Notes under the pieces: generated by a model | The model's database searches: none | Told to the model about the DNA's origin: nothing | Seen by the model: the letters and a program-made list of their open reading frames with translations, nothing else | Assembly (NCBI GenBank): GCA_027484575.1 | Contig: JAIXSQ010000001.1 | Location: 62,001-126,000, forward strand | Source: Comamonadaceae bacterium | GTDB taxonomy: Bacteria > Pseudomonadota > Gammaproteobacteria > Burkholderiales > Burkholderiaceae_C | Length of the DNA stretch: 64,000 bases | Direction of reading: 5' to 3' | Shown here: piece after piece, positions 30,116 through 38,589 of the stretch | Layout of the letters: every line of letters begins with the position of its first letter | How positions within the stretch are numbered: position 1 is the stretch's first letter | Position numbers and translations under genes: made by a program

Positions 30116-30335
30116 GCGGCCCCTGCCGGCCGCCTACGGTGGACCTGCTCCTTCGCGGGAGCATCCGTCGCGGCACCGCCCACCCCTCGCGGGCACGGTG
30201 CCGCGGCAACCCCGGGGGGCAATCCCTTGCCCCCGGTGCCGCGAGGACGATCCTCCCTGGCGGCACCGCCCGACGGCCGGCCTCGTGCCGCCGTCCAGCC
30301 CGGCAGATGGCTGCAGGCCGCTGCCGGGCTTTTTC
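30116..30335 (+). ncRNA. Candidate structured RNA or leader with terminator
   Basis: Seven consecutive, non-overlapping hairpins: 30116-30133 (6 bp), 30146-30163 (6 bp), 30170-30204 (9 bp perfect, GCGGCACCG/CGGTGCCGC), 30212-30236 (10 bp, one bulge), 30243-30255 (5 bp), 30259-30292 (8 bp perfect) and 30297-30330 (10 bp perfect) followed by TTTT. The element GCGGCACCG or its complement recurs, so alternative pairings are possible. It matches no RNA family I recognise. It could be an independent small RNA or an attenuating leader of the gene at 30438. No clear promoter is seen. Confidence 0.45.
30297..30335 (+). terminator. Intrinsic terminator
   Basis: A perfect 10-bp stem (AGCCCGGCAG / CTGCCGGGCT) with a 14-base loop, directly followed by TTTTC. 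It lies 103 bp before the DUF349 start codon, so it terminates something shorter that begins upstream. Confidence 0.7.
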
Positions 30336-30437
30336 GTGCCCGCGCCCGGCGCGCCGGGCCTTGCGCAATCGCGGCGAGAATACGGGCCCCGCGGCGGCGG
30401 CCCCGCCGCGCACCGACCACAAGAAGCAGCCTCGAAC

Positions 30438-33185
30438 GTGACCCCTTCCAGCCCCAAGCCTTCCGACACCCAGGCCCTCGACACCCTCACCGGCGGCGCC
30501 TTCTCGGCCCCCACCTCGGGCGAGCGCGCCGCGCGGGTGCGCGAGTGGCTGCAGTCGCAGCCCAGCCCCGAGCAGATGCAGGAGGTCTACAAGGAGCTGA
30601 GTGCCCGGGACAAGGGGGCCGCCAAGCCGGTGCGCGAGCGCCTGGACGAGATCAAGCGCTCCAAGGGCCAGGAGGTGATCGCCGCCGAATGGGCGGCCAA
30701 GGCCGAGGGCCTGCTGGGCCAGCCCCGCCTGAACATCGCCGACGCCATGGCGTGGCAACGCGATGCCGCCAAGGCCGGCGCGCCGCTCAGCCGCGAGCCG
30801 CTGGCCACGCTGAAGGCGCGCATGGCCGAGCGCATCAAGGGCATCGAGGACCTGCAGCACCGCGTGCAGGTGCAGCGCGAGGCCGCCGTGCTGCTGGCCC
30901 AGCGCATCGAGGTGCTGTCGACCAAGTCCTGGAAGGACGCCCAGGCGGCCGCCGCGGCGCTCGAGGCCGACGTGCCCGACTGGCAGGTGCAGGCCGACGC
31001 CTTGGTGCAGGACCCGAACTGGGCCAGCGTCGATCCGCGCTTCCCGCCCCTGCTGGACGCCTCGCGCGCCCAGCTCCAGGTGGTGTGGGAAGCCTTCCGC
31101 AGCGCCCTGGCCCTGGCCGCCGCCGCCGAGACCGATGCGGCGGCGCCGCTGCCCCCCGTGCCCGTGTGGGCCGACGAACTGCGCATCGCCCGTGGCCTGC
31201 CGCCCGAGGCAGCGCCCAAGCCCGCCCGCCCGGCCGCCGACCCCCAGCAGCGGGTGCGCGCCACCGAGTCCGTCTCGGCCGCCCTGGCCAAGCTCGAGCA
31301 GGAACTCGCGCAGGGTCATTCCAAGGCCAGCGCCGCGGCGGCTGCCGCCCTGCGCAACGCGCTGAAGGAGCACGGCAAGCTGGTGGACGACGAGGTCGGC
31401 GCCAAGGCCCATGCGGTGCTGGCCTCGGCCGGCGAGCTCGAGGGCTGGCAGCGCTGGCGCGCCGACCAGCTGCGCCAGGAGCTGGTGACCAAGGCCGAGG
31501 GCCTGTTCGAGACCGTGCCGCCGGCCGCCGATGCGCCCGAGGGCACCGCCCCCGCCCGCAAGCCGCGCTACGGCGGCCGCAAGATGCAGGAACAGCTGCG
31601 CGCGCTGCGCGAGCAGTGGAAGCAGGTGGACCAGGGCGGCGCGCCCAACCACGCGCTGTGGAAGCGCTTCGACGAAGCCTGCAACGAGGCCCACAAGGTG
31701 GTCGAGTCCTGGCTCGACAAGCTCAAGGCCGAGACCGCCGAGCACAAGGCGCAGCGCCTGGCGTTGCTCGAGGAGGTCCGGGCCTGGGCCGCTGCCAACC
31801 CGCAGCCGGCCGGCGGTGACTGGAAGGCGCTGAACCGCGCGATCCAGCAGTTCGAGCAGCGCTGGCGCGATGCCGGCCACCTGAGCGAGAAGGCCTTCGG
31901 CGAGCTGCTGCCGCAGTGGAAGGCCGCCATCGCCGCGGCCGCCGCCCCGCTGGCCGCCGCCCAGAAGGAGAGCCTGGCGCGCCGCCACGCCATGATCGAC
32001 GAGGCGCAGGCGCTGGGCGAGGCGCCGCAGCTGCGCATCGACGCCGTCAAGGCGCTGCAGCAGCGCTGGCAGGCCGAGGCCCAGTCGGTCCCGCTGGACC
32101 GCCGCCAGGAACAGAAGCTGTGGGATGCGTTCCGCAAGCCGATCGACGAGGCCTTCCAGCGCAAGACGCAGGACCGTGACCGCGCCGCCTCGGCCCTGAG
32201 CGAGCGCGACCGCGCGGTGCTCGAGGCCTCCAAGGCGCTCGAGGCGGCCAACGCCAGCGGCGACGCCAACCGGATCCGCGCCGCGATGGCGCAGCTCGAT
32301 GCCGCGCTCAGAGGCCAGGCGCAGGCGCAGGCCGACAAGGCGCGCGCCGATGCCGGCGCCGAGCAGGCGGCGCCTGCCGCAGGGCCGGCCGTCGACGCCA
32401 CGCCGGCCGCCGACGGCGCGCCCGCGGCTGAAACGCTCGAGGGTGGCGACGCCCCCGCCGCCGAGCCGGCGGCCCCGCCGCCCACGCCCAAGCCCACGCC
32501 CAAGCCGGTGGTCGCCATGCGCGGCGACGACCGGCCCGGCATGAAGAAGGCCGAGCCCGCGCCCGCGGGACGCGGCGGCAAGTTCGGGGACCGGCGCGGC
32601 GCGCCGGGCGGGGCGGGCGCCGGCGGCGGCCGTTTCGGCGACCGCGGCGGCCCCGGTGCCGGTGGCCGTTTCGGCGACCGCGGCGAGCGCGGCGGCCGCT
32701 TCGGCGACCGTCCTGCCGAGGACCGTGGCCCGCGTCTGGGTGACGTGGCGTTCCGGGCCCAGCGCGAGGCGCTCGAGCATGCGCAGCAGGCCCTGCGCAA
32801 GCTGCAGGCGCAGGCGCACGGCGAGGCGCTCACGCAGCTGATGGCGGCCTGGGAGCAGCGCGCGCCCGACCAGGTGCCCAGCCAGAGCGAGCTGGGCCGC
32901 TCGGTCACCCCGGCGGTCCGGGGCAGCTGGGTCAAGGCCCTGCAGTCGGCGCCGTCGGGGCAGCCGGCCGAGGCGCTGCTGCGGCTGGAGATCGCCGCCG
33001 AGGTGCCCACGCCGGCCGACCAGGTGGCCGCGCGCCGCCAGCTGCAGCTGGTGCTGCTGACCCGCCGCAACGACCCGGCCCCGGCCCAGACCTGGGGCGA
33101 GGACGCCGCCCGGGTGCTGGCCAGCGCGCACGACGCCGGCGCGGCGCGCCGCCTGCAGGCCGTGCTCAAGGCCCTGCTGCGCTGA
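30438..33185 (+). CDS. DUF349 domain protein with RGG-like tract
   Basis: A 915-aa, strongly helical, charged protein. The centre holds repeated DUF349-type segments (KMQEQLRALREQWKQVDQGGAPNHALWKRFDEACNEA; further WQ.../LW.AFRKPID segments). An Ala/Pro-rich linker leads to a Gly/Arg tract at about residues 710-760 with four G(R/K)FGDR units, then a helical C-terminal domain. The start is a GTG at 30438. DUF349 has no established biochemical role that I can state. The Gly-Arg tract resembles nucleic-acid-binding RGG regions, so RNA association is a guess. It stands alone between a terminator and convergent mtfA. Confidence 0.85.
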   Translation: MTPSSPKPSDTQALDTLTGGAFSAPTSGERAARVREWLQSQPSPEQMQEVYKELSARDKGAAKPVRERLDEIKRSKGQEVIAAEWAAKAEGLLGQPRLNIADAMAWQRDAAKAGAPLSREPLATLKARMAERIKGIEDLQHRVQVQREAAVLLAQRIEVLSTKSWKDAQAAAAALEADVPDWQVQADALVQDPNWASVDPRFPPLLDASRAQLQVVWEAFRSALALAAAAETDAAAPLPPVPVWADELRIARGLPPEAAPKPARPAADPQQRVRATESVSAALAKLEQELAQGHSKASAAAAAALRNALKEHGKLVDDEVGAKAHAVLASAGELEGWQRWRADQLRQELVTKAEGLFETVPPAADAPEGTAPARKPRYGGRKMQEQLRALREQWKQVDQGGAPNHALWKRFDEACNEAHKVVESWLDKLKAETAEHKAQRLALLEEVRAWAAANPQPAGGDWKALNRAIQQFEQRWRDAGHLSEKAFGELLPQWKAAIAAAAAPLAAAQKESLARRHAMIDEAQALGEAPQLRIDAVKALQQRWQAEAQSVPLDRRQEQKLWDAFRKPIDEAFQRKTQDRDRAASALSERDRAVLEASKALEAANASGDANRIRAAMAQLDAALRGQAQAQADKARADAGAEQAAPAAGPAVDATPAADGAPAAETLEGGDAPAAEPAAPPPTPKPTPKPVVAMRGDDRPGMKKAEPAPAGRGGKFGDRRGAPGGAGAGGGRFGDRGGPGAGGRFGDRGERGGRFGDRPAEDRGPRLGDVAFRAQREALEHAQQALRKLQAQAHGEALTQLMAAWEQRAPDQVPSQSELGRSVTPAVRGSWVKALQSAPSGQPAEALLRLEIAAEVPTPADQVAARRQLQLVLLTRRNDPAPAQTWGEDAARVLASAHDAGAARRLQAVLKALLR
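32565..32725 (+). repeat. GRFGDR repeat tract in the DUF349 protein
   Basis: Coding repeats KFGDR, RFGDR, RFGDR and RFGDR spaced by Gly-rich segments (GGPGAGG, GERGG). The DNA repeats follow the codons (CGTTTCGGCGACCGC and relatives). This low-complexity tract links the DUF349 region to the C-terminal helical domain. Confidence 0.8.
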
Positions 33186-33225
33186 CGCCGGCCAGGGCGC
33201 GCGGTCGCGGCTGCGGCCCGCGCGC

Positions 33226-33990
33226 TCAGGTCCGGGCGGGACCGGCCTGCGGGCCGAAGAAGCCGTCGAACAGCGCCGCCAGCGCCGGGAACTCCTGGCC
33301 GAACCGCGCGCGCTCGACGAAGTAGGCCTCGCCGGCGACGGCGAAGAACTCGCCGGGGTCCTGCGCGCCGTACGGGTCCAGCCAGGTCGCCGGGCCCGAG
33401 AAGCGCTCGGCGATCACGACCTGCTCGCGGAACCGCTCGTAGGCAGGCTGCAGCACCTGCAGCCATGCCCGCCGGCGTGCCGCCGGCAGGGGCGGGCAGC
33501 CGTCGGCCGCGCCGTCGCGCAGGTCGATCTTGTGGACGAACTCGTGCACGACCACGTTGTAGGCACTGCCGGCAGCGTCGGTGCCGGCCGCCTGCACGTC
33601 GGGCCAGCTGAGCATGACCGGCCCGTCGTCCATCGCCTCGCCGGCCAGCAGTTCCTCCCACTCGTGCACCACGCCGCTGTCGTCCACCTGCGAGCGCCGA
33701 GCCACCACCTGGTCGGGCTGGACCACCACGGTGACGAAGTCGTCGTACCAGCCCAGCCCCAGGTGCAGCACCGGCAGCACGGCCTGGGCCGCGATGGCCA
33801 CGGCCATCGCATCCGTGACCTGCAGGCCGCCGGCACCGTGGAATTCCTTGTCCTGCAGGAAGCGCGCGGCCAGCAGGCGCAGCCGCTGCGGATCGGCCGC
33901 CTGCAGGAAGGGCCAGGCGGCCAGCGTGGCCTGCCACAGCGGCTCGGGGATCTCGGGCGGCGCGCGCCGCCGGCGCAGCCAGCCGAACAT
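33226..33990 (-). CDS. mtfA: M90 family zinc metallopeptidase, MtfA-like
   Basis: A 254-aa member of the MtfA (Mlc titration factor A) family. The zinc motif is VVVHEFVHKIDLRDG (HExxH), and a downstream glutamate in DPGEFFAVAGEAYF completes the site. In E. coli MtfA inactivates the glucose repressor Mlc and has peptidase activity; its role here is unknown. The ATG shares a base with the lpxH stop, placing it last in the envelope operon beginning at 38425. Confidence 0.93.
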   Translation of the reverse strand: MFGWLRRRRAPPEIPEPLWQATLAAWPFLQAADPQRLRLLAARFLQDKEFHGAGGLQVTDAMAVAIAAQAVLPVLHLGLGWYDDFVTVVVQPDQVVARRSQVDDSGVVHEWEELLAGEAMDDGPVMLSWPDVQAAGTDAAGSAYNVVVHEFVHKIDLRDGAADGCPPLPAARRRAWLQVLQPAYERFREQVVIAERFSGPATWLDPYGAQDPGEFFAVAGEAYFVERARFGQEFPALAALFDGFFGPQAGPART

Positions 33991-34760
33991 CAGGCCACCG
34001 GCAGGCGGGTGGCGTGGCCGGCGGCATCCAGCCGCAGCACGTCGCCGCGCGGCGGCTGCGCGGCCGGGTCCCAGTCGGACAGCACCAGTCGCCGGTGGCC
34101 GGCCGCATCGAGCACATGGTCGCCGGGACGGTGCGTGTGGCCGTGCACCAGCGTGCCGGCACCTGCCGCGGCCAGCCAGGCCAGGGCCTGCGCCGTGTCG
34201 ACGTCGGCATAGGTCGCCCCGGAGCGCTTGCGTGCCTCGCTCTCGCTGCGCAGGGCGCGCGCGATCGCCTGGCGCTCGGCCAGCGGCCTGGCCAGGAAGG
34301 CGGCCTGCCAGCCAGGCTGGCGCACCTGGGCACGGAAGGCCAGGTAGTCGGTGTCGCCCAGGCACAGCGCGTCGCCGTGGGACAGCAGCCAGCGGTGGGC
34401 TCCGAAGGCCAGCACCGTGGGGTCGTCCAGCAGCCGCACGCCGGCGGCGCGGGCGAAGGCAGCGCCGAGCAGGAAATCGCGGTTGCCGTGCAGCAGGTGC
34501 ACGGGCACGCGCCGGGCCACCTCGCGCAGCAGCGCCGCGCAGTCGGCCTCGAAGCCGGGCTCGGCCAGCACGTCGTCGCCGGGCCAGGCCTCGAAGATGT
34601 CGCCCAGCAGGAAGAAGGCGTCCGCGTCGGACGTGCGCAGCCGCCGCGCGAACGCGTCGAAGGTCGCCGGCTCGGCCGGCTGCAGGTGCAGGTCGGACAG
34701 CAGCTCGACGGCCCGCCACTGCGGCGGGGCCGCGAGTTCGGCGGGGCGGGGCGGCTGCAC
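33990..34760 (-). CDS. lpxH: UDP-2,3-diacylglucosamine diphosphatase LpxH
   Basis: A 256-aa calcineurin-like phosphoesterase of lipid A synthesis, cutting UDP-2,3-diacylglucosamine to lipid X. The metal motifs are in order: LLSDLHL, FFLLGDIFEAW, LLHGNRDFLLG, LLSHGDALCLGD and VHGHTHRP. The start is a GTG at 34760, 17 bp after ppiB; there is no better in-frame ATG before the first metal motif. Confidence 0.95.
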   Translation of the reverse strand: MQPPRPAELAAPPQWRAVELLSDLHLQPAEPATFDAFARRLRTSDADAFFLLGDIFEAWPGDDVLAEPGFEADCAALLREVARRVPVHLLHGNRDFLLGAAFARAAGVRLLDDPTVLAFGAHRWLLSHGDALCLGDTDYLAFRAQVRQPGWQAAFLARPLAERQAIARALRSESEARKRSGATYADVDTAQALAWLAAAGAGTLVHGHTHRPGDHVLDAAGHRRLVLSDWDPAAQPPRGDVLRLDAAGHATRLPVA

Positions 34761-34777
34761 CTGCGCGGCGGCGTCGC

Positions 34778-35284
34778 TTAGAGCGCGACCGCCTTCTCGA
34801 TCACCACGTCCTGCTTGGGCACGTCGTCATGGAAGCCGCTGCGGCCGGTGGCCACGCCGCGGATCTTGTCGACGATCTCGGTGCCCTGCACGACCTTGCC
34901 GAACACCGCATAGCCCCAGCCCGAGGCGGTGGGCGCGGTGTGGTTCAGGAAGGCGTTGTCGGCGACGTTGATGAAGAACTGCGCCGTGGCCGAGTGCGGC
35001 GCATTGGTGCGCGCCATGGCCAGGGTGTACTTGTCGTTCTTCAGGCCGTTGTTGGCCTCGTTGTCGATCGGGGCGTCGGTGGGCTTTTGCTGCATGCCGG
35101 GGGTGAAGCCGCCGCCCTGGATCATGAAGCCGTCGATCACGCGGTGGAAGATCGTGCCGTCGTAATGGCCCTTGCGCACGTAGGCCAGGAAGTTCTCGGC
35201 CGACTTGGGCGCCTTGTCGGCGGCCAGCTCGATGGTGATCACGCCGTGGCCGGCGATGTGCAGTTCGACTTGGGGATTGCTCAT
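34778..35284 (-). CDS. ppiB: Peptidyl-prolyl cis-trans isomerase, cyclophilin type (cytoplasmic)
   Basis: A 168-aa cyclophilin without a signal peptide. The catalytic arginine is in [16 protein letters not shown], and [20 protein letters not shown] is the second signature. It catalyses proline isomerisation in the cytoplasm. It lies 14 bp after a secreted paralogue (ppiA), a pairing found in many Betaproteobacteria. Confidence 0.96.
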   Translation of the reverse strand: MSNPQVELHIAGHGVITIELAADKAPKSAENFLAYVRKGHYDGTIFHRVIDGFMIQGGGFTPGMQQKPTDAPIDNEANNGLKNDKYTLAMARTNAPHSATAQFFINVADNAFLNHTAPTASGWGYAVFGKVVQGTEIVDKIRGVATGRSGFHDDVPKQDVVIEKAVAL

Positions 35285-35298
35285 GGGATGCTCCTGGT

Positions 35299-36012
35299 TC
35301 ACTTCAGCACGACGGCCGACTGGATGACGACCGGCGTGCGCGGCACGTCGGTGGGGAAGGGGCCGCCGGGCCCGGTGGGCTGGCTGCGGATCTTCTCGAT
35401 GGTGTCCATGCCGGCCACCACCTTGCCGAAGACCGTGTAGCCCCACAGCTGCGAGGCGCCTTCCAGGCGCGCACGCGGGATGTTCTCGTAGACCTGCCCC
35501 TGGTACTCGAATCGCGGCACCGGGTCGCCGGGCGGGATCACGACCGGGTCGAGGAAGGCGTTGTCCTTGACGTTGATGAAGAACTGCGCGGTGGCCGACT
35601 GCGGGTCGTTGGTGCGGGCCATCGCCAGCGTGCCCACGGTGTTGCGCGGGCCGCCGCGGGCCAGTGCCTCGCGGCCTTCGTGCCGCACCGGCGCGCGGGT
35701 GGGCTTCTCGGCGTACTTCGTGTCGTAGCCGCCGCCCTGCACCATGAAGTTGCCGATCACGCGGTGGAACACCGTGCCGTCGTAGTGCTTGTCGCGGACG
35801 TACTGCAGGAAGTTCTCGACCGTGCGCGGCGCCTTGTCGGCCAGCAGTTCCACCGTGAAGGCGCCCAGGCTGGTGGTGAACTGCACGCGCGGGTTGGCGC
35901 CGGCGGCGGGGGCGGGCGCCGGTGCGGCGGTCTGGGGCTGGGCGGCCGCGAGCGTGGCCAGGCCGGCCAGCGCACAGGCGAGCACGGCCCGCCGGGCGAG
36001 GGTGGCGGTCAA
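35299..36012 (-). CDS. ppiA: Peptidyl-prolyl cis-trans isomerase, cyclophilin type (periplasmic)
   Basis: A 237-aa cyclophilin with a signal peptide (about residues 1-24, ending ATLAAAQ). The active site motifs are [16 protein letters not shown] and [17 protein letters not shown]. An insertion around [26 protein letters not shown] makes it longer than PpiB. The only plausible start is TTG at 36012, overlapping the L,D-transpeptidase stop as TTGA, so translation is probably coupled. It would fold periplasmic proteins. Confidence 0.93.
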   Translation of the reverse strand: MTATLARRAVLACALAGLATLAAAQPQTAAPAPAPAAGANPRVQFTTSLGAFTVELLADKAPRTVENFLQYVRDKHYDGTVFHRVIGNFMVQGGGYDTKYAEKPTRAPVRHEGREALARGGPRNTVGTLAMARTNDPQSATAQFFINVKDNAFLDPVVIPPGDPVPRFEYQGQVYENIPRARLEGASQLWGYTVFGKVVAGMDTIEKIRSQPTGPGGPFPTDVPRTPVVIQSAVVLK

Positions 36013-37313
36013 CCGATGACTCCTTCGAAGAAGATCTTCCAGTGCGGCCCCACGCGCATCCAGTACTGGCGCTTGACGGGACCCGTGCGGGCGCCCTGCG
36101 GGACCTCGCCGAAGGTTACCACCATGGTGTCGGTGGCATCGGTCCAGCGCAGGTACGACAGGTCCTTGAGCTCCAGCTCGCGGCCCTGCACGCGGGACAG
36201 CTCGGCCTTCAGCGTGGGCACCCAGTCGGCCAGCGGCTTGCCGTTGGCGCTCATGTCGGGCGTGTAGTAGGCCAGCGTGCGGGCCAGGTCGCCCGAGGCC
36301 TTGGCCGCGCGCCAGCCGGCCAGCGCGTCGGTGAAGGACTTCACCTCGGGCACCGACTGGGCCTGCGGTGGCACCCACTGCAGCGAGGGCGCGATCACGA
36401 CCGGCGTCGTGCGGACCTCGACGGTGCGGATGATGCGTTCCAGGTCGGGGTTGGCCAGCACGACGCAGCCGTCGGTGGCGCGCGGGGCGCGCGCGAACTG
36501 GCCCGGCGGGGTGCCGTGCAGCCAGATGCCGCTGCCGGTCTTGCCGCGCCGCACGTCGTACGGGTTGGGATAGTTGATCGGCAGGGCGCCGGAGCCGTAG
36601 AAGTCCTTGAGCGTCTTCGGGTCCAGGTTGCTGGTCACGTAGTACACGCCCAGCGGGGTGCGCAGGTCGCCCTCGACCGCCTTGTCGATCCCCGACTTGC
36701 CCACCGAGATGTAGTAGTCGGCCACCAGCTTCAGGCCGGCCGGGCCGTTCTCGAACAGGTACAGGCGTGCCCGCGAGGTGTCGACCGCGATCGCATGGCG
36801 GCTGCGCGGGGCCAGCTGCAGGAACTGCGCGGGCACGTGGCCGGCGGGCGGCCGCTCGCGCAGCGCGCGCAGGCGCAGCAGCGACTCCTCGCGCAGTTCG
36901 GCCAGGGCTTGCGCGGGGGCGCCGGCGGCGGCGTCGGGCACGTCGCCCAGCGTGCGCAGCGGGCGGGTGCGCGCGGCCAGCAGGTCGCCGACCACCAGCT
37001 GCGCCAGCGCGAAGGTCGGGTGGTCGCGCACCAGGGCCTCGGCCTTGGCGAGCGCCTCGCGCGCCTGGCCCTGGCCCACCAGCCGGTAGACCTCGATCAG
37101 CCGGGCCTCGGCGACGCCGTCCAGCGGCAGGGGAGCCGCCGCGCGCGGACGGTTCGGGGGCGCCTTGCCGGCGGGCTTGGCCTTGGCCTTGTGCTCGCCG
37201 CGCCCGTGGCCCTGCTCGGCCGCGCCTGCACCGGCCGCGGCCACGGCGAGCACGGCGGCACAGGCGGCAACGACGGCGCGCCCGGCGCGGAGGCGGGAGG
37301 ACAGGGCGTTCAC
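36009..37313 (-). CDS. L,D-transpeptidase with C-terminal NTF2-like domain
   Basis: A 434-aa secreted protein. A signal peptide (1-32) and basic linker precede a helical part, then a YkuD catalytic domain (about 172-310) with His266 in HGTPP and catalytic Cys283 in [10 protein letters not shown]. The usual SHGC is TDGC here. Residues 324-434 form an NTF2/SnoaL-like domain ([24 protein letters not shown]...). L,D-transpeptidases make 3-3 peptidoglycan cross-links or attach lipoproteins. The start is GTG at 37313. It follows a TPR protein whose C-terminus has a similar domain. Confidence 0.9.
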   Translation of the reverse strand: MNALSSRLRAGRAVVAACAAVLAVAAAGAGAAEQGHGRGEHKAKAKPAGKAPPNRPRAAAPLPLDGVAEARLIEVYRLVGQGQAREALAKAEALVRDHPTFALAQLVVGDLLAARTRPLRTLGDVPDAAAGAPAQALAELREESLLRLRALRERPPAGHVPAQFLQLAPRSRHAIAVDTSRARLYLFENGPAGLKLVADYYISVGKSGIDKAVEGDLRTPLGVYYVTSNLDPKTLKDFYGSGALPINYPNPYDVRRGKTGSGIWLHGTPPGQFARAPRATDGCVVLANPDLERIIRTVEVRTTPVVIAPSLQWVPPQAQSVPEVKSFTDALAGWRAAKASGDLARTLAYYTPDMSANGKPLADWVPTLKAELSRVQGRELELKDLSYLRWTDATDTMVVTFGEVPQGARTGPVKRQYWMRVGPHWKIFFEGVIG

Positions 37314-37354
37314 GGCAGGTCGGACCGGTGCGTCCGGTGGCGCGTGGTGCGGGC

Positions 37355-38425
37355 TCAGGCCCCGGTGGCTTCGCGCACGATGACCCAGCGCTCGCCCACC
37401 TTCTGCAGCTCGAGGGTCTTGCGGCTGCTGACGTTCAGGCTGTCGGCGCTGTAGGCCTGGCGGAACCTGGCCACGGCCTTGGCGCCGTCGACGCTGACCT
37501 GCAGTTCGGACACCTTCACGCTGATGCGCGACTTGCCCACGATGCGGGCGCGGCGCTCGTCTTCCCAGTCCTTGCGCGACTGGTTGCCGGGCGGATCGAA
37601 GTCCTTGCCGTAGGCGCCGAGGTAGCCGCCCATGTCCTTGGACGACCAGGCCGTGGCCCAGGCCTGCACGGCGGCCTCGACCTCGCGGGCGGCGCCGCCC
37701 GCGGGCGCGGCGGCAGGGGCCGGAGCGGGCGCCGGCGCTGCCGCGGCGGGGGCGGCTGCCTGCGGTGCAGGCGCGGGGCGGGCAGCGGGTGCGGCGGCCG
37801 CGGCGGGCGCCGGTGCGGGCGCAGCGGCGGGGGCCTTGGCCACGGTGGCGGGTGCGGGCGCGGCGGCGGCCGGTGCGGTGGCGGCGGGGCGCTGGCTGCG
37901 GCCCGGGGTGAACAGCTCGCGGATCAGCGCCAGCTTGGGTTGCAGCGAGGCGTTGCCGGCATCGAGCTGCAGCGCCTTGCTGTAGGCCTGGCTGGCCAGG
38001 CGTGCATAGACATCGCCCAGGTTCTCGTGCGCGGTGGCGTAGCTCGGGTTGGTGCGGATGGCCATCTCGAGCGCGGCGCGCGCCTTGTCGAACTGGCTCT
38101 GGCCGGCGTACAGCACCGCGAGGTTGTTGTACGGCTCGGGCAGTTCGGGGTAGTCCTCGGTGAGCTTGGTGAAGACCGCGATCGCGTCCGCCGGCTTGCC
38201 CGACTCGGACAGGATCACGCCGCGCAGGAAGCGCATCTGCGGATCGCGCGGCTTGGCCGCGAGGTACTGGTCGGCCTTGGCCAGGGCGTCGGCGGTGCGG
38301 CCGGCGCGCAGCAGCTGGTTGACGTCGCCGTACTCGTCGGCCATCGCGGGCAGGGCGGCGGCCAGGGCCGCGGCCAGGGCGAGCAGGCGCAGGGAACGGG
38401 AGAGCGGGGTGCTGGCACGCGACAT
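37355..38425 (-). CDS. Secreted TPR protein with C-terminal NTF2-like domain
   Basis: A 356-aa protein with a signal peptide (1-29, AALPAMADE), TPR repeats (about 35-145; [25 protein letters not shown] is a clear unit), an Ala/Pro linker of about 80 residues, and an NTF2-like domain (about 245-356; [24 protein letters not shown]). ATG at 38425 is preceded by GAGG; an in-frame ATG at 38452 is less likely because it would lengthen the signal. It is the first gene of the operon with the L,D-transpeptidase and probably acts with it in the periplasm. Confidence 0.85.
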   Translation of the reverse strand: MSRASTPLSRSLRLLALAAALAAALPAMADEYGDVNQLLRAGRTADALAKADQYLAAKPRDPQMRFLRGVILSESGKPADAIAVFTKLTEDYPELPEPYNNLAVLYAGQSQFDKARAALEMAIRTNPSYATAHENLGDVYARLASQAYSKALQLDAGNASLQPKLALIRELFTPGRSQRPAATAPAAAAPAPATVAKAPAAAPAPAPAAAAAPAARPAPAPQAAAPAAAAPAPAPAPAAAPAGGAAREVEAAVQAWATAWSSKDMGGYLGAYGKDFDPPGNQSRKDWEDERRARIVGKSRISVKVSELQVSVDGAKAVARFRQAYSADSLNVSSRKTLELQKVGERWVIVREATGA

Positions 38426-38471
38426 GGAGGCCTCGGGAATTGCGCTGGACACGGGCCCACGAACGGGGCTT

Positions 38472-38477
38472 TATACT
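38472..38477 (+). promoter_or_regulatory. Possible -10 box upstream of cysS
   Basis: TATACT stands out in the GC-rich divergent gap (38426-38589) between the TPR gene and cysS. No -35 at proper spacing is seen. If used, the cysS leader would be about 105 nt. Confidence 0.3.
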
Positions 38478-38589
38478 GCGCGGCGATTGTAGCCGGGCAC
38501 CTCGTCAGCGAGCCCGGCCTGCCGACGACAACAAGGACCCTCCCGCCGCGCGACGCGCCGGCCGGCGCGGGCCACGCCACCCGACCTTC

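Larger units (their letters stand above)
29799..30437. other. Intergenic region between divergent transglycosylase and DUF349 genes
   Basis: About 640 bp with no convincing protein gene. From left to right it holds the untranslated leader and sigma-70 promoter of the transglycosylase gene, an AT-rich patch (29940-29995), about 120 bp where nothing is seen, a series of hairpins (30116-30335) ending in an intrinsic terminator, and 100 bp before the GTG of the DUF349 gene. Confidence 0.6.

Noticed and set aside
30098..30140. TTGAAA at 30098 as the promoter of the hairpin RNA
   Set aside because: No -10 hexamer occurs 16-19 bases downstream; TACGGT at 30135 is too far away.
33197..33225. Hairpin GCGCGCGG/CCGCGCGC between convergent DUF349 and mtfA genes as a terminator
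   Set aside because: A stem exists but there is no T-run on either strand, and GC-only stems are expected by chance at this composition.
37696..37910. Ala/Pro-rich stretch in the TPR gene as a separate gene or frameshift
   Set aside because: It reads in one frame as a linker between TPR and NTF2-like domains, common in secreted proteins of GC-rich bacteria.
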